Below, in pieces: positions 27,651 through 36,581 of a stretch of DNA of 64,000 nucleotides. The DNA comes from UBA10649 sp963700745 (GTDB lineage: Bacteria > Actinomycetota > Actinomycetes > S36-B12), in the NCBI GenBank assembly GCA_963700745.1, contig CAVOYT010000013.1:186001-250000 (forward strand). Direction: 5' to 3'. Positions within the stretch are counted from its first letter, which is position 1, and every line of letters starts with the position of its first letter. A program made the position numbers and the translations under genes. The notes under the pieces are model-generated. The model ran no database searches and had not been told where the DNA came from. It worked only from the letters and a program-made list of their open reading frames with translations.

Positions 27651-29098
27651 GTCAGCCGAGAGTCGTCACCTCCGTCGTCGGCGGTCGCGCCATCACCACG
27701 GGCGATCCGCGCCCCGATGTCAATCCCTCGGACACGTCCGATGTCGTCGCCGTCGCCACGATGGCCGGGCCGGAAACCGCTCGCGAGGCCGTGGCGGCTG
27801 CGTCTGACGCGTTCGCCTCGTGGTCGCGCACGACGCCGTGGCAGCGGGCCGAGGTGCTGGACCGCGGCGGGTCCGAGATCATGGCTCGTGCCGACGAGCT
27901 CGGCGACCTGCTCGCCCGCGAGGAGGGCAAGACCTACCCGGAGGCGCGCGGCGAGGTTGTCCGCGCCGCACAGATCCTGAAGTACTTCGCGGGCGTCGCG
28001 CTGCAGCCGCATGGGCAGGCCCTGGACTCGGTGCGCCCCGGCATCGAGGTGACGGTCACCCGGGAGCCGGTCGGCGTCGTGAGCGTCATCACCCCGTGGA
28101 ACTTCCCGATCGCGATCCCCGCATGGAAGATCGCGCCGGCCCTCGCATTCGGGAACACGGTCGTCTTCAAGCCCGCGGACCTCGTTCCCGCCAGCGCGTG
28201 GGAGCTGGTGGACATCCTCAATCGAGCCGGCCTGCCCGATGGCGTCCTGAACCTCGTCCTCGGGCGTGGATCCCAGGTCGGTCCCGTGCTCACCGGCGAC
28301 CCCGCGGTCTCGGCCGTCACCTTCACCGGGTCGGTCGAGACCGGCCGCGGCATCCTCGCCGCCAGCGCGGGGAGCGGCGTCAAGGTGCAGCTCGAGCTCG
28401 GCGGGAAGAATCCGCTGGTCGTCACCGGCCATGCGGACCTTGGTGTCGCCGTCGAGTGCGCGATCCAGGGCGGCTTCGGTTCGACCGGTCAGCGCTGCAC
28501 CGCCTCGTCGATCCTCGTGGTCACCGACGACGTCCACGATCGATTCGTCGACGCGATGACCGACCGGATGTCCCGATGGACGACGGGTGACGCTCGGGCA
28601 GCGGGGACCGACATGGGCCCGGTGGTGGACGAGGGGCAGCTGGCCCAGGACCGTCGCTACCTGGAGCTGGCGCGGTCGCAGGGCGCACACATCGTCGGGG
28701 GACAGCAGATCCCGTCGGCGACTGCGGGTCACTTCCTCGCTCCAGCGCTGGCCGTCGGTACGTCGATCGCCGACACGATCAACCAGGAGGAGGTGTTCGG
28801 GCCCGTGATGTCAGTGGTCCGGGCCGCAGACTACGAAGAGGCCCTTGGACTGGCGAACGCGGGCACGATGAACCTGTCCGCTGGCATCGTCACGACCGAC
28901 CTGGCCGAGGCGGCGCACTTCCGGCGCAACTCGAAGGCCGGAATGGTGATGGTCAACCTGCCGACGGCTGGTGTCGACTTCCACGTCCCGTTCGGCGGTC
29001 GCGGTGAGAGCAGCCACGGCCCGCGCGAGCAGGGGACGGCCGCCGTGGAGTTCTTCACGACGTCGAAGACCGCGTACACCGCACCCGGCACGCCCTAG
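27647..29098 (+). CDS. NAD(P)-dependent semialdehyde dehydrogenase
   Basis: Aldehyde dehydrogenase superfamily member of 483 residues with an intact frame. Visible are VVSVITPWNFPIAIPAWKIA, TVVFKPADLVPASAWELV, FTGSVETGRGILAA, QLELGGKNPLVV (general-base Glu), GGFGSTGQRCTASS with the nucleophile C284, and NQEEVFGPVMSVV. The C-terminal FGGRGESSHGPREQGTAAVE resembles 2-oxoglutarate-semialdehyde and succinate/glutarate-semialdehyde dehydrogenases. The ATG overlaps the acyl-CoA dehydrogenase stop by four bases, so it belongs to that operon. Oxidation of glutarate semialdehyde to glutarate would feed the CoA-transferase; substrate assignment is inference. Confidence 0.85.
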   Translation: MSQPRVVTSVVGGRAITTGDPRPDVNPSDTSDVVAVATMAGPETAREAVAAASDAFASWSRTTPWQRAEVLDRGGSEIMARADELGDLLAREEGKTYPEARGEVVRAAQILKYFAGVALQPHGQALDSVRPGIEVTVTREPVGVVSVITPWNFPIAIPAWKIAPALAFGNTVVFKPADLVPASAWELVDILNRAGLPDGVLNLVLGRGSQVGPVLTGDPAVSAVTFTGSVETGRGILAASAGSGVKVQLELGGKNPLVVTGHADLGVAVECAIQGGFGSTGQRCTASSILVVTDDVHDRFVDAMTDRMSRWTTGDARAAGTDMGPVVDEGQLAQDRRYLELARSQGAHIVGGQQIPSATAGHFLAPALAVGTSIADTINQEEVFGPVMSVVRAADYEEALGLANAGTMNLSAGIVTTDLAEAAHFRRNSKAGMVMVNLPTAGVDFHVPFGGRGESSHGPREQGTAAVEFFTTSKTAYTAPGTP

Positions 29099-29129
29099 CG
29101 CCGGAGGACGGCTCCGCGACGCGCGGCAC

Positions 29130-29600
29130 TCACAGGTGCAATGGCTTGACGGGAGACGCGATGAGGGAGGGGTCGGCGCGCCAGTCGACCCCGGGCACGT
29201 CGACGTAGAGCTCGATCTCGTTGCCGTCCGGGTCAGCGATGTACAGGCTGTGGGTGACGGTGTGATCGCTGGCGCCGAGGATCGGGACGCCGTTCTCCTG
29301 CAGGGTCTGCACGGCCGCGCGCAGGTCGTCGTCGCTGTCGCCGATCTTCAGGCCGAAGTGGTACAGCCCCACGCGACGACCGCTGGGAATCTCTGCCGCG
29401 TCCTCGCCGACCTCGATGAGGAGCAGTTCGTGGTGGGTGCGCAGGCTGGGCGCGGCGAAGGCGGCTGCGGGAAACGGGAGCGTCTCCTGGTCATCAGCGC
29501 CGAGGATCGGTCGCCAGCCGAGGACGTCGCGGTAGAAGTGGATCGACCGGCGCAGGTCGCGCACGTACAGGACCAGATGGCCGAGCTCCTGGACTTCCAT
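29130..29600 (-). CDS. Glyoxalase/VOC-superfamily metalloprotein
   Basis: A 156-residue vicinal-oxygen-chelate protein. ATG 29600 follows an AGAGG-type site and opens MEVQELGHLVLYVRDLRRSI. Likely metal ligands are His in GHLVLYV, His in RVGLYHFGLKIGD, His in DHTVTHSLYIADPDG and Glu in GNEIELYVDVPG. One betaalphabetabetabeta repeat pair covers the full length. It is the last gene of the minus-strand Lrp/aminotransferase/amine-oxidase operon and is convergent with the aldehyde dehydrogenase at 29098. It might detoxify an aldehyde product or cleave a ring; the sequence does not say which. Confidence 0.8.
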   Translation of the reverse strand: MEVQELGHLVLYVRDLRRSIHFYRDVLGWRPILGADDQETLPFPAAAFAAPSLRTHHELLLIEVGEDAAEIPSGRRVGLYHFGLKIGDSDDDLRAAVQTLQENGVPILGASDHTVTHSLYIADPDGNEIELYVDVPGVDWRADPSLIASPVKPLHL

Positions 29601-29625
29601 CGCACCTCTTTCCGGTAACGACAGA

Positions 29626-31018
29626 CTAGTGCCCGATCTTGCGCGCGAACAGGGCGGCGCGACGCGAGGGTCGACCCGTGCGGGCCTCCTTGTCGTCGGC
29701 ACTCGTCATCACGCGCAGGCCGACGTTCGTCCCGACCCATCGGAAGGGCTCGGGCTCCCACGGCTTGGACCGGTGGTTGACCCATGGCAGGGACGTGAGA
29801 TCGGACTCCCGTGCCGGTGATGAGGTCGGCCAGCGTGCGGCCGCCCAGGTTCGACGTGCCCACGCCGTCACCGACGTAGCCGCCGGACCACGCGAGTCCG
29901 GTCGTCCGGTCCAGTCCGCACGACGCCCACCAGTCGCGTGGCACGCCGAGCGGCCCACCCCAGGTGTGCGTGACCGCAGCGTCACTGACCGCCGGGAACA
30001 GATCGGTGAGGACCTCCCAGAGGGCCGCGTGGACGCTTGCGTTGCGATCCTGCTCGGGCGAGATGCGTGAGCCGAAGTGGTACGGCGCCCCGCGCCCGCC
30101 GAAGGCGAGCCGGTCGTCGGCGGTGCGCTGCCCGTAGATGATCAGGTGGCGTCCGTCGGCGAAGGTCTCGCGACCTTCGAGCCCGATCTGCTCCCAGACC
30201 TCGGCGGCAGGCGGCTCGGTCGCGAGCATCAGCGAGTACACCGGGGCCAGCGTCCGCGTGTGGCCCTTGATCGTGCGGGTGTAGCCCTCGGTGGCCCGCA
30301 CGACGAAGTCGGCTCGGACGTTGCCATGCTCGGTGCGGACGATGCCCGGCTCGATGGCGTCCACGCGGCGTTCCTCGTGCAGGCGGGCGCCGGACTGCAC
30401 GACGGTGCGCGCCAGATGGCGCACGAGTCGTGCCGGATGCACGGCGGCGCAGTGCGGGGTGTACGTGCCGCCGAGGACGTCCGTGGCCCGCAGGCGCTCC
30501 TCGGTCTCGGCCTGGTCGAGCAGGGCGTAGTCCTCGGGGCCGAACCCCCACGCTCCGCAGGTCGTCGATCTCCTCGCGGCAGCCGTGAGCTGCAGTGGAG
30601 TACGGGCCGCGACGACCGTGCCGCCCTTGCGCCAGTCGATGTCCCAGCCCTCGTGCTGGGCCGACCCGGCCGATCTCGTCGACGGTCGCGAACATCTCCC
30701 GCTTGAGCCGGATCGCCGCGTCGCGGGATGACTGCCGCGCGAGCGCCGCGAGGCTGGCGGGAAACAGCGACGACGCCCAGCCGCCGTTGCGGCCGGAGGC
30801 ACCGAAGCCCGCCTGCTCGGCTTCGAGGATCACGACCCTCAGCGACGGGTCGGCGCGGCAGAAGGTAGTACGCGGTCCACAGTCCGGTGTACCCGGCGCC
30901 GACGATGGCGACGTCGGCCGTCGGTGTCCCCGGCGAGCGGCGTGCTGAGCGGCCTGCGCAGGTCGTCGGGCAGGGTGTCCCACCACAGCGACAGGTGCCG
31001 CAGGTCGTCATTCGTCAT
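29626..31018 (-). CDS. FAD-dependent amine oxidoreductase, DAO family (frame interrupted)
   Basis: D-amino-acid-oxidase-fold flavoprotein like gamma-glutamylputrescine oxidase. ATG 31018 opens MTNDDLRHLSLWWDTLPDDL. The FAD-binding segment TADVAIVGAGYTGLWTAYYL is followed by VVILEAEQAGFGASGRNGGW, GWDIDWRKGGTVVAARTPLQ, VLGGTYTPHCAAVHPARLVR, VRATEGYTRTIKGHTRTLAP, THTWGGPLGVPRDWWASCGL and the C-terminal FAD loop GYVGDGVGTSNLGGRTLADL. Reconstructed length is about 463 residues. Frame changes lie near 30925, 30865, 30660, 30555 and 29810. It overlaps the upstream flavin protein gene by 11 bases. A paralogue lies at 51752-53172. The substrate is probably an amine or N-methyl amino acid. Confidence 0.83.
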
Positions 31019-31692
31019 CTGCGCCAGCCAGTGACGTAGTCGGGGACGAGGGTCTCGGCGAGGCAGTGGTCAGCTGCGGACGGGAGTCGCCGAAGGCTTC
31101 GTGGATCGGAACGGTCCCGGACCACACCGGGCGAGGTCCGGGTCGGCGAGGTCGGCAGGGTCGTCGTCGGGTCCGCCGGAACGGATCTTGACGGAGCACT
31201 CGTCCAGGCGAAGGGCCAGCGTCATGGTCGCGGCGCGCTCCTTGGCGCTCGGCTGGCGGCAGTCCTCCCAGCGACCGGGAAGCAGGTGCTCGGTGATGCA
31301 GCGCAGTGCGTCGAGCTCGTCATCGCCGGAGAGCCGACGGGCGACGCCCAGCACCATGGCCGACCGGTAGTTCATGCTCGACTCGAACGCGCTGAGCGCC
31401 AGCGACGAGGCCGTCGAGAAGGGTGACCGTCAGGCAGGTGGGCTGGCCTTCGGCGAGGCCGCGGAACAGCCGCGATCCGGTCGAGCCGTGGAACAGCACC
31501 TCGTCCCCGCGACGGGCGAAGGCGACGGGAACCACGTACGGCTGGCCGTCGTCGACGACCGCCACGTGCGCGACGAGGCCGGCGTCGAGGACGTGGTTGA
31601 GGGCGGCCCGATCGGTGACGGCGTTCTCGGGAATACGACGAACCCGGGTCCTCGTCGGAGGACCCGGGTTCCGGCAGGGAAGCCGACGTCAC
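31008..31692 (-). CDS. Pyridoxamine-phosphate-oxidase-like flavin-binding protein (frame interrupted)
   Basis: FMN-binding split-barrel protein of about 227 residues. The proposed GTG start at 31692 overlaps the aminotransferase stop (GTGA). The family core TRVRRIPENAVTDRAALNHV, AVVDDGQPYVVPVAFARRGD, VLFHGSTGSRLFRGLAEGQP, SMNYRSAMVLGVARRLSGDD and LAL-RLDECSVKIRSGGPDD is present in three frames, with changes near 31640, 31395 and 31125. The product ends WSGTVPIHEAFGDSRPQL ... AGADDE. A perfect 13-bp hairpin lies between the proposed start and the first conserved residues, so either the start is elsewhere or the hairpin is transcribed through. The function is unassigned; some relatives are heme- or F420-binding. 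Confidence 0.72.
31641..31670. terminator. Perfect 13-bp hairpin after the aminotransferase gene
   Basis: AACCCGGGTCCTC (31641-31653) and GAGGACCCGGGTT (31658-31670) form a perfect 13-bp stem closed by the tetraloop GTCG. On the minus strand it begins 18 bases after the aminotransferase stop and ends in TT. The symmetry suits a terminator or processing site, but the downstream flavin protein appears to start before it. Confidence 0.65.
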
Positions 31693-33094
31693 AGGATGCT
31701 CCACGCCTCCGTGAGCACCGAGCGAAGGATCTGCTCGATCTCGTCGAACTCCGGCTGCCCGATGATCAGCGGCGGGGCCAGCTGGACGACCGGGTCGCCA
31801 CGGTCGTCGGCCCGGCAGTACAGGCCGGCGTCGAAGAGCGCCTTGGAGAGGAAGCCGCGCAGCAGCCGCTCGGCCTCGTCGTCGTTGAACGTCTCGCGGG
31901 TGACCTTGTCCTTGACCAGCTCGATGCCGTAGAAGTAGCCCGGCACCGCGGACGTCGCCGACGATCGGCAGGTCGTTGAGCTTCTCCAGCGTGTGCCGGA
32001 AGGCGCGGCTCGTTGTCGAGGACGTGCTGGTTGATGCCCTCGCGCTCGAAGATGTCGAGGTTGGCCAGTGCCGCTGCGGCGCCGACGGGTGACCGCTCCA
32101 GGTGTAGCCGTGCAGGAAGGTCGTCGTGCCGTGCTTGAACGGCTCGAACAGCCGGTCGCTCGCGATCATGGCGCCCATCGGGGAGTAGCCGGAGGTCATG
32201 CCCTTGGCGCAGGTGATGATGTCGGGGGTGACGCCGAACCGGTTCATGGCGAACATGTCGCCGATGCGGCCGAACGAGGTGATCGTCTCGTCGGCGACCA
32301 TGATGACGTCGTACTCGTCGCAGATCTCGCGGACGCGCTCGAGGTACCCGGGCGGCGGCGGGAAGCAGCCGCCGGAGTTCTGCACCGGCTCGAGGAAGAC
32401 GGCTGCCACGCTGTCGGGGCCCTCGAACTCGATGGCCTCGGCGATCCGGTTCGCCGCCCACAGGCCGAAGGTCTTCTCGTCGTGCCGGTAGTCCTCGGGT
32501 GCGCGGTAGAAGTTCGTGTTGGGCACCTTGACGCCGCCGGGGACCAGCGGCTCGAAGGGGATCTTCGCGTCGGGGATGCCGGTGATGGACAGGGCGCCCT
32601 GCGGGGTGCCGTGGTAGGCGATCGAACGGCTGATCACCTTGTACTTGGTGGGCTTGCCGGTCAGCTTGAAGTACTGCTTGGCGAGCTTCCAGGCGGTCTC
32701 GACGGCCTCTCCGCCGCCGGACGTGAAGAACACCCGGTTGAGATCGCCGGGGGCGTAGGACGCGAGGCGCTCGGCGAGCTCGATGGCCCTCGGGTGCGCG
32801 TACGACCAGATCGGGAAGAAGGCGAGCTCCTCGGCCTGCTTCGCCATCGCCGCACCGATCTCGGCGCGGCCGTGGCCCGCCTGGACGACGAAGAGGCCGG
32901 CAAGGCCGTCGAGGTAGCGGTTGCCCTGGTCATCCCAGATGTAGGCGCCCGTCGCCCTTGACGATGACGGGCACGTGGCCCGCGCCGTCGTAGTAGACCG
33001 AATGCCGCGCGAACGGCATCCAGAGGTGGTCTCGGGCCCGCTCGGCGAGTACGTCGGGGCCGGGCTCGGTGAAGGACTGTTCGGAAATGGTCAT
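31689..33094 (-). CDS. Class III omega-amino-acid aminotransferase (frame interrupted)
   Basis: PLP enzyme of the beta-alanine/putrescine:pyruvate aminotransferase type. ATG 33094 opens MTISEQSFTEPGPDVLAERA, and the N terminus carries HLWMPFARHSVYYDGAGHVP. The core has YLDGLAGLFVVQAGHGRAEI, FFTSGGGEAVETAWKLAKQY, SRSIAYHGTPQGALSITGIP, FLEPVQNSGGCFPPPPGYLE, VMVADETITSFGRIGDMFAM and the PLP Lys in ITCAKGMTSGYSPMGAMIAS. Reconstructed length is about 467 residues. Frame changes lie near 32955, 32085, 32010 and 31945. It overlaps the Lrp stop by four bases. It could deaminate beta-alanine from the pyrimidine pathway or putrescine; both substrates are made by neighbouring operons. Confidence 0.86.
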
Positions 33095-33574
33095 CGGGTA
33101 CCCCAGGTGTAGATCTGCTTGCGCAGTTTCAGATAGACGAAGGTCTCGGTGGAGCGGACGTCGGGGATGGATCGGATGCGTCGGTTGATGACCTCGAGCA
33201 GGTGGTCATCGTCCTCGGCCACGACCTCCGCGAGGATGTCGAAGCTCCCGGCGCACACCACGAGGTAGTCCACCTCGGGCATGCCTTCCAGTGTGTCTGC
33301 TACCGCCTCCGCATCTCCGTCGACTCGAACGCCGATCATCGCCGCGCGGGAGAATCCCACCTGGAGCGGATCGGTCACGGCGACGATCTGCATGACTCCC
33401 GAGTCCTGGAGTCGTCTGCACCCGCTGGCGCACGGCGGCCTCGGAGAGGCCGACGGCCTTGCCGATCGCTGCGTACGGTCGTCGTCCGTCCTGCTGCAAC
33501 TGCTCGATGATGGCCTTGGAGACATCGTCCAGCGGTGGGCTGGCGACTCGGTCTCGTGGGGACATGACCGCCAT
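33091..33574 (-). CDS. Lrp/AsnC-family regulator (frame interrupted once)
   Basis: Feast/famine transcription factor of 160 residues. The N-terminal helix-turn-helix is LDDVSKAIIEQLQQDGRRPY, AAIGKAVGLSEAAVRQRVQ. After one extra base near 33415 the RAM domain follows (DSGVMQIVAVTDPLQVGFSR, AAMIGVRVDGDAEAVADTLE, GMPEVDYLVVCAGSFDILAE, STETFVYLKLRKQIYTWGTR). ATG 33574 is taken as the start; ATG 33565 is nine bases inside. The stop overlaps the aminotransferase ATG, so it heads its own target operon and probably senses an amino acid that the aminotransferase consumes. Confidence 0.9.
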
Positions 33575-33893
33575 GATGGGTCATTGAGCCACCTGAGAGC
33601 AAGCGATTTCGCGGAATTTTGCGGAAATCACCACGAATTCCGTACTCGAGTGCCGGCCTCTCCGGGCGTGTGGGCGGCCGGGCGCCAGTCGTGGCGCAAG
33701 CGCGGGCGTCGTCCTCGATCCCTGCGGCGACCTCGGGCGTCCGCAGTCATCCGGCACCGCATTGGTGCCTCGTTCCGAGGGGTCGGCAGCGTACACTCAG
33801 CGCGAGCCGTGGCCCGTCGCCGCTGCTAGCGTCGCGGCGCTCACTGTTATCCATCATTTGGTCATCCGTCATTGGAACCGATAGAGGAGAGTC
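33575..33893. promoter_or_regulatory. Divergent Lrp / semialdehyde dehydrogenase control region
   Basis: A 319-base region without a gene between divergent genes. ATTTC (33606-33610) and GAAAT (33624-33628) frame an A+T-rich imperfect dyad with two GCGGAA copies, about 30 bases upstream of the Lrp start; this is the best candidate autoregulatory site. Near the other gene, ATCCATCATTTGG (33849-33861) and ATCCGTCATTGG (33864-33875) are direct repeats 15 bases apart. GAGGAG just before ATG 33894 is the ribosome binding site. The middle (33660-33830) is G+C-rich and I see nothing in it. Confidence 0.45.
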
Positions 33894-35235
33894 ATGAGTT
33901 CGTACGCGGTAGTCGATCCCCACACTGGTGTGCAGGTCAGCACGTATCCGACGGCAACTGACGCCGAGGTCGGCGAGGCGGTCGCAGCCGCGGCGGCGGC
34001 TCATGCGGAGTGGTCGGGCCGGTCGATTGCGGAGCGCGCGGCCATCGTGCGTCGTATCGGTGAGTTGCACGTGGAGCGCGCGGAGCAGCTGGGCAGCATC
34101 ATCAATCGGGAGATGGGCAAGGCGCTGGCGGATGCCAGTCGGGGAGGTCGAGTTCAGCGGCGCCATCTACATCTACTACGCCGACAATGCCGAGACGTTG
34201 CTGGCCGACAAGCCGATAGCGGACCTGGACGGCGAGGGCTCGGCGTTCATCCGGTCCGCGTCGGTCGGCACCATCCTCGGGATCATGCCGTGGAACTTCC
34301 CCTACTACCAGGTGGCCCGGTTCGCCGGCCCGAATCTGGTGCTGGGCAACACCCTCCTGCTCAAGCACGCCTCTCAGTGCCCGGAGTCATCAGCCGCGAT
34401 CGCCGCGATCTTCGCTGAGGCAGGCGTTCCGTCGGGCGTGTACACGAACCTCTACGCCTCGATCGCGCAGGTCGCCGACATCATCGCGGCTCCCAGCGTC
34501 CGGGGCGTCTCGCTGACCGGTTCCGAGCGAGCCGGTGCGGCGGTGGCGGAGATCGCCGGGCGGAACCTGAAGAAGGTGGTCCTCGAGCTCGGCGGATCGG
34601 ATCCGTTCATCGTGCTGAGCACCGACGACCTCGAGGCGACCGTCGATGCCGCGATCTTCGGTCGGATGGACAACGTCGGACAGGCCTGCAACGGCGCCAA
34701 GCGGTTCATCGTCCTTGACGCTCTGTATGACGCGTTCCTGGAGCGCTTCACCGAGAAGATGCTCGCCTTGGAGACGGACGCTCCGCTGTCGTCGGCAAGT
34801 GCAGCAGCGGGTCTGGCCGCGCAGGTGGACCGCGCCGTTGCTCAGGGCGCGACACTGGCGACGTCCGGCAAGCCCGACGGGGCCTTCTTCCCGGCCGGCG
34901 TCCTCACGGGCCTCACTCCTGACAACGAGGTCTACTACGAGGAGCTGTTCGGTCCGATCGCGCAGGTGTACCGGGCAGTGGATGAGGACGATGCGGTTCG
35001 GATCGCCAACGACACCCCGTTCGGCCTGGGATCGTATGTCTTCGGCACCGATCAGGAGCAGGCGCTGCGCGTCGCCGATCGCCTCGACACCGGCATGGTC
35101 TACATCAACGGAGTCGGACTCGATTCACCTGAACTGCCGTTCGGGGGAACGAAGATCTCCGGCTTCGGGCGCGAGCTCGGCAGTCTCGGCATCGAGGAGT
35201 TCCTCAACAAGAAGCTCATCCGGTCACTCACCTGA
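33894..35235 (+). CDS. Succinate-semialdehyde dehydrogenase-like aldehyde dehydrogenase (one frame change)
   Basis: Aldehyde dehydrogenase of 446 residues after correction, opening MSSYAVVDPHTGVQVSTYPT. One extra base near 34137 separates ALADA from the following VGEVEFSGAIYIYYADNAET. Conserved parts are GTILGIMPWNFPYYQVARFA, TLLLKHASQCPESSAAIAAI, SLTGSERAGAAVAEIAG, KKVVLELGGSDPFIVLSTDD (Glu), NVGQACNGAKRFIVLD (nucleophilic Cys) and YEELFGPIAQVYRAVDEDDA. The short N terminus is like GabD2-type enzymes. It would oxidise succinate semialdehyde, the product of GabT at 57338-58713, to succinate. It is convergent with the pyrimidine operon and shares a strong terminator with it. Confidence 0.86.
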
Positions 35236-35251
35236 CGCTTCGCGCCGACTC

Positions 35252-35295
35252 AACGAAGGGAGGGGGCGGCCATCTGGCCGCCCCCTCCCTTCGTT
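35252..35295. terminator. Perfect 20-bp bidirectional terminator hairpin
   Basis: The arms 35252-35271 and 35276-35295 are exact reverse complements (20 bp), closed by the loop ATCT. The stem core is G-rich (GGGAGGGGGCGGCC) and flanked by AACGAA / TTCGTT, so each strand ends in a short T-containing run. It lies 16 bases after the semialdehyde dehydrogenase stop and 8 bases after the ABC substrate-binding protein stop on the other strand. Confidence 0.92.
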
Positions 35296-35303
35296 CGCTG
35301 GTG

Positions 35304-36525
35304 CTAGTTGCCGCCCTCGTTCAGGGTGACGCTGATCGGGGCGAAGGCGTCGCCCGTCGTGTCCAGGCCTTCGTCCGTCAAGGCTGGCGTTCGCCGCTTC
35401 GGCGAACTGGTTGGTGTAGGACTCGGCGGCCGGCTCGGCCGTGATGACCGTCGCGCCCTCGAGGTTCTTCGTGTTGAGGGCCACGTTCACCGTCTGCTCC
35501 CACAGGGCCGGATCGATGACGCCGACGCCGGCGGGCGACGGCCAGATGAGCTTGTTGACCTCGTTCATCATCCACAGCTGGTGGCTGGCGCCGAGCTTCG
35601 AGCCGTTCGCCGTGATGATGTCCGCGCAGTCCTGGGCGTTGTCGCGGCAGTAGATCCAGCCCATGAGCGATGCCGTGACGAAGCGCTGCGTCATGTCCTG
35701 GTAGGCCGGATCGGCGAGGCGCTCCTCGGATGCCCAGATGGCGTCCTGGTACATCGCGACGCCCTCGTCGTTGTAGTTGACGACGTTGAAGTCCTCCGGC
35801 TGGTAGAGCTCGCCGGTGTCGGGGTTCACGGCCTCGAGCACCTGGGCGTACTCGTTGTAGGTCATCGCCTCGGCGGCGTCGATCTCGCCGTTGAGGAGAG
35901 CCTGCATGTCGAACTGCTGGCCGACGAGCTCGACGTCGGCGGCCGGGTCCAGTCCGGCCTTCGTGATCGCCGCGAAGACCTCGTACTCGTTGCCGAAGCC
36001 CCAGTTGCCGATCTTCTTGCCCTTGAAGTCGGCCGCCGTGGTGATGTTCTTGTCCGCGAAGGAGACCTGCAGGGTGCCGGAGCGCTGGAAGACCTGTGCG
36101 ACGTTGGTGATCATCGCGCCCTGCTCACGCGACGCGAGCGCCTTCGGGACCCAGGAGATGGCGTAGTCGGCGCCGCCCTGCGCCAGCACGGTCTGCGGCA
36201 CGATGTCGACGCCGCCTTCGAGGATGGTCACGTCGAGGCACTGGTTCTCGTAGTAGCCCTTGTCCTTGGCGGCGTAGTAGCCGCCGAACTGGGCCTGGAC
36301 GAACCACTGGAGCTGAAGGCTCACCGGCGTGAGCTCAGTGCACTCTCCGGTCATGGCCTCGGATGCCATCGCTGATGCTTCCGGAGACGCGGCAGCCGAC
36401 GTCTCCACGGCCGCGGAGCTCTCCGATGAGCTGCTGTCGCTGCTGCTGCAGGCCGTGAGCGCCACGGCGCCGACAGCGACAAGGCTCGCGAGGCGCGCCC
36501 AGGGACTGCGTGCGATTGCTCGCAT
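35304..36525 (-). CDS. NMT1/THI5-type ABC substrate-binding lipoprotein (one frame change)
   Basis: Extracytoplasmic binding protein of 406 residues. The signal peptide MRAIARSPWARLASLVAVGA ends in the lipobox LTAC (Cys26), followed by a Ser-rich linker. The binding fold begins PVSLQLQWFVQAQFGGYYAA and continues ISWVPKALASREQGAMITNV, QRSGTLQVSFADKNITTAAD, FKGKKIGNWGFGNEYEVFAA and MTYNEYAQVLEAVNPDTGEL. The NMT1/THI5 family usually binds pyrimidine-like molecules (HMP, formylaminopyrimidine, flavin precursors). As the last gene of a pyrimidine breakdown operon it probably delivers a pyrimidine or its catabolite. One extra base near 35384 is the only frame change. Confidence 0.88.
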
Positions 36526-36581
36526 TCTTCCTCCTATTGATGGGGTTCCTGATGGTGTGTTGTGCAGGTTCAGGTGGACGG

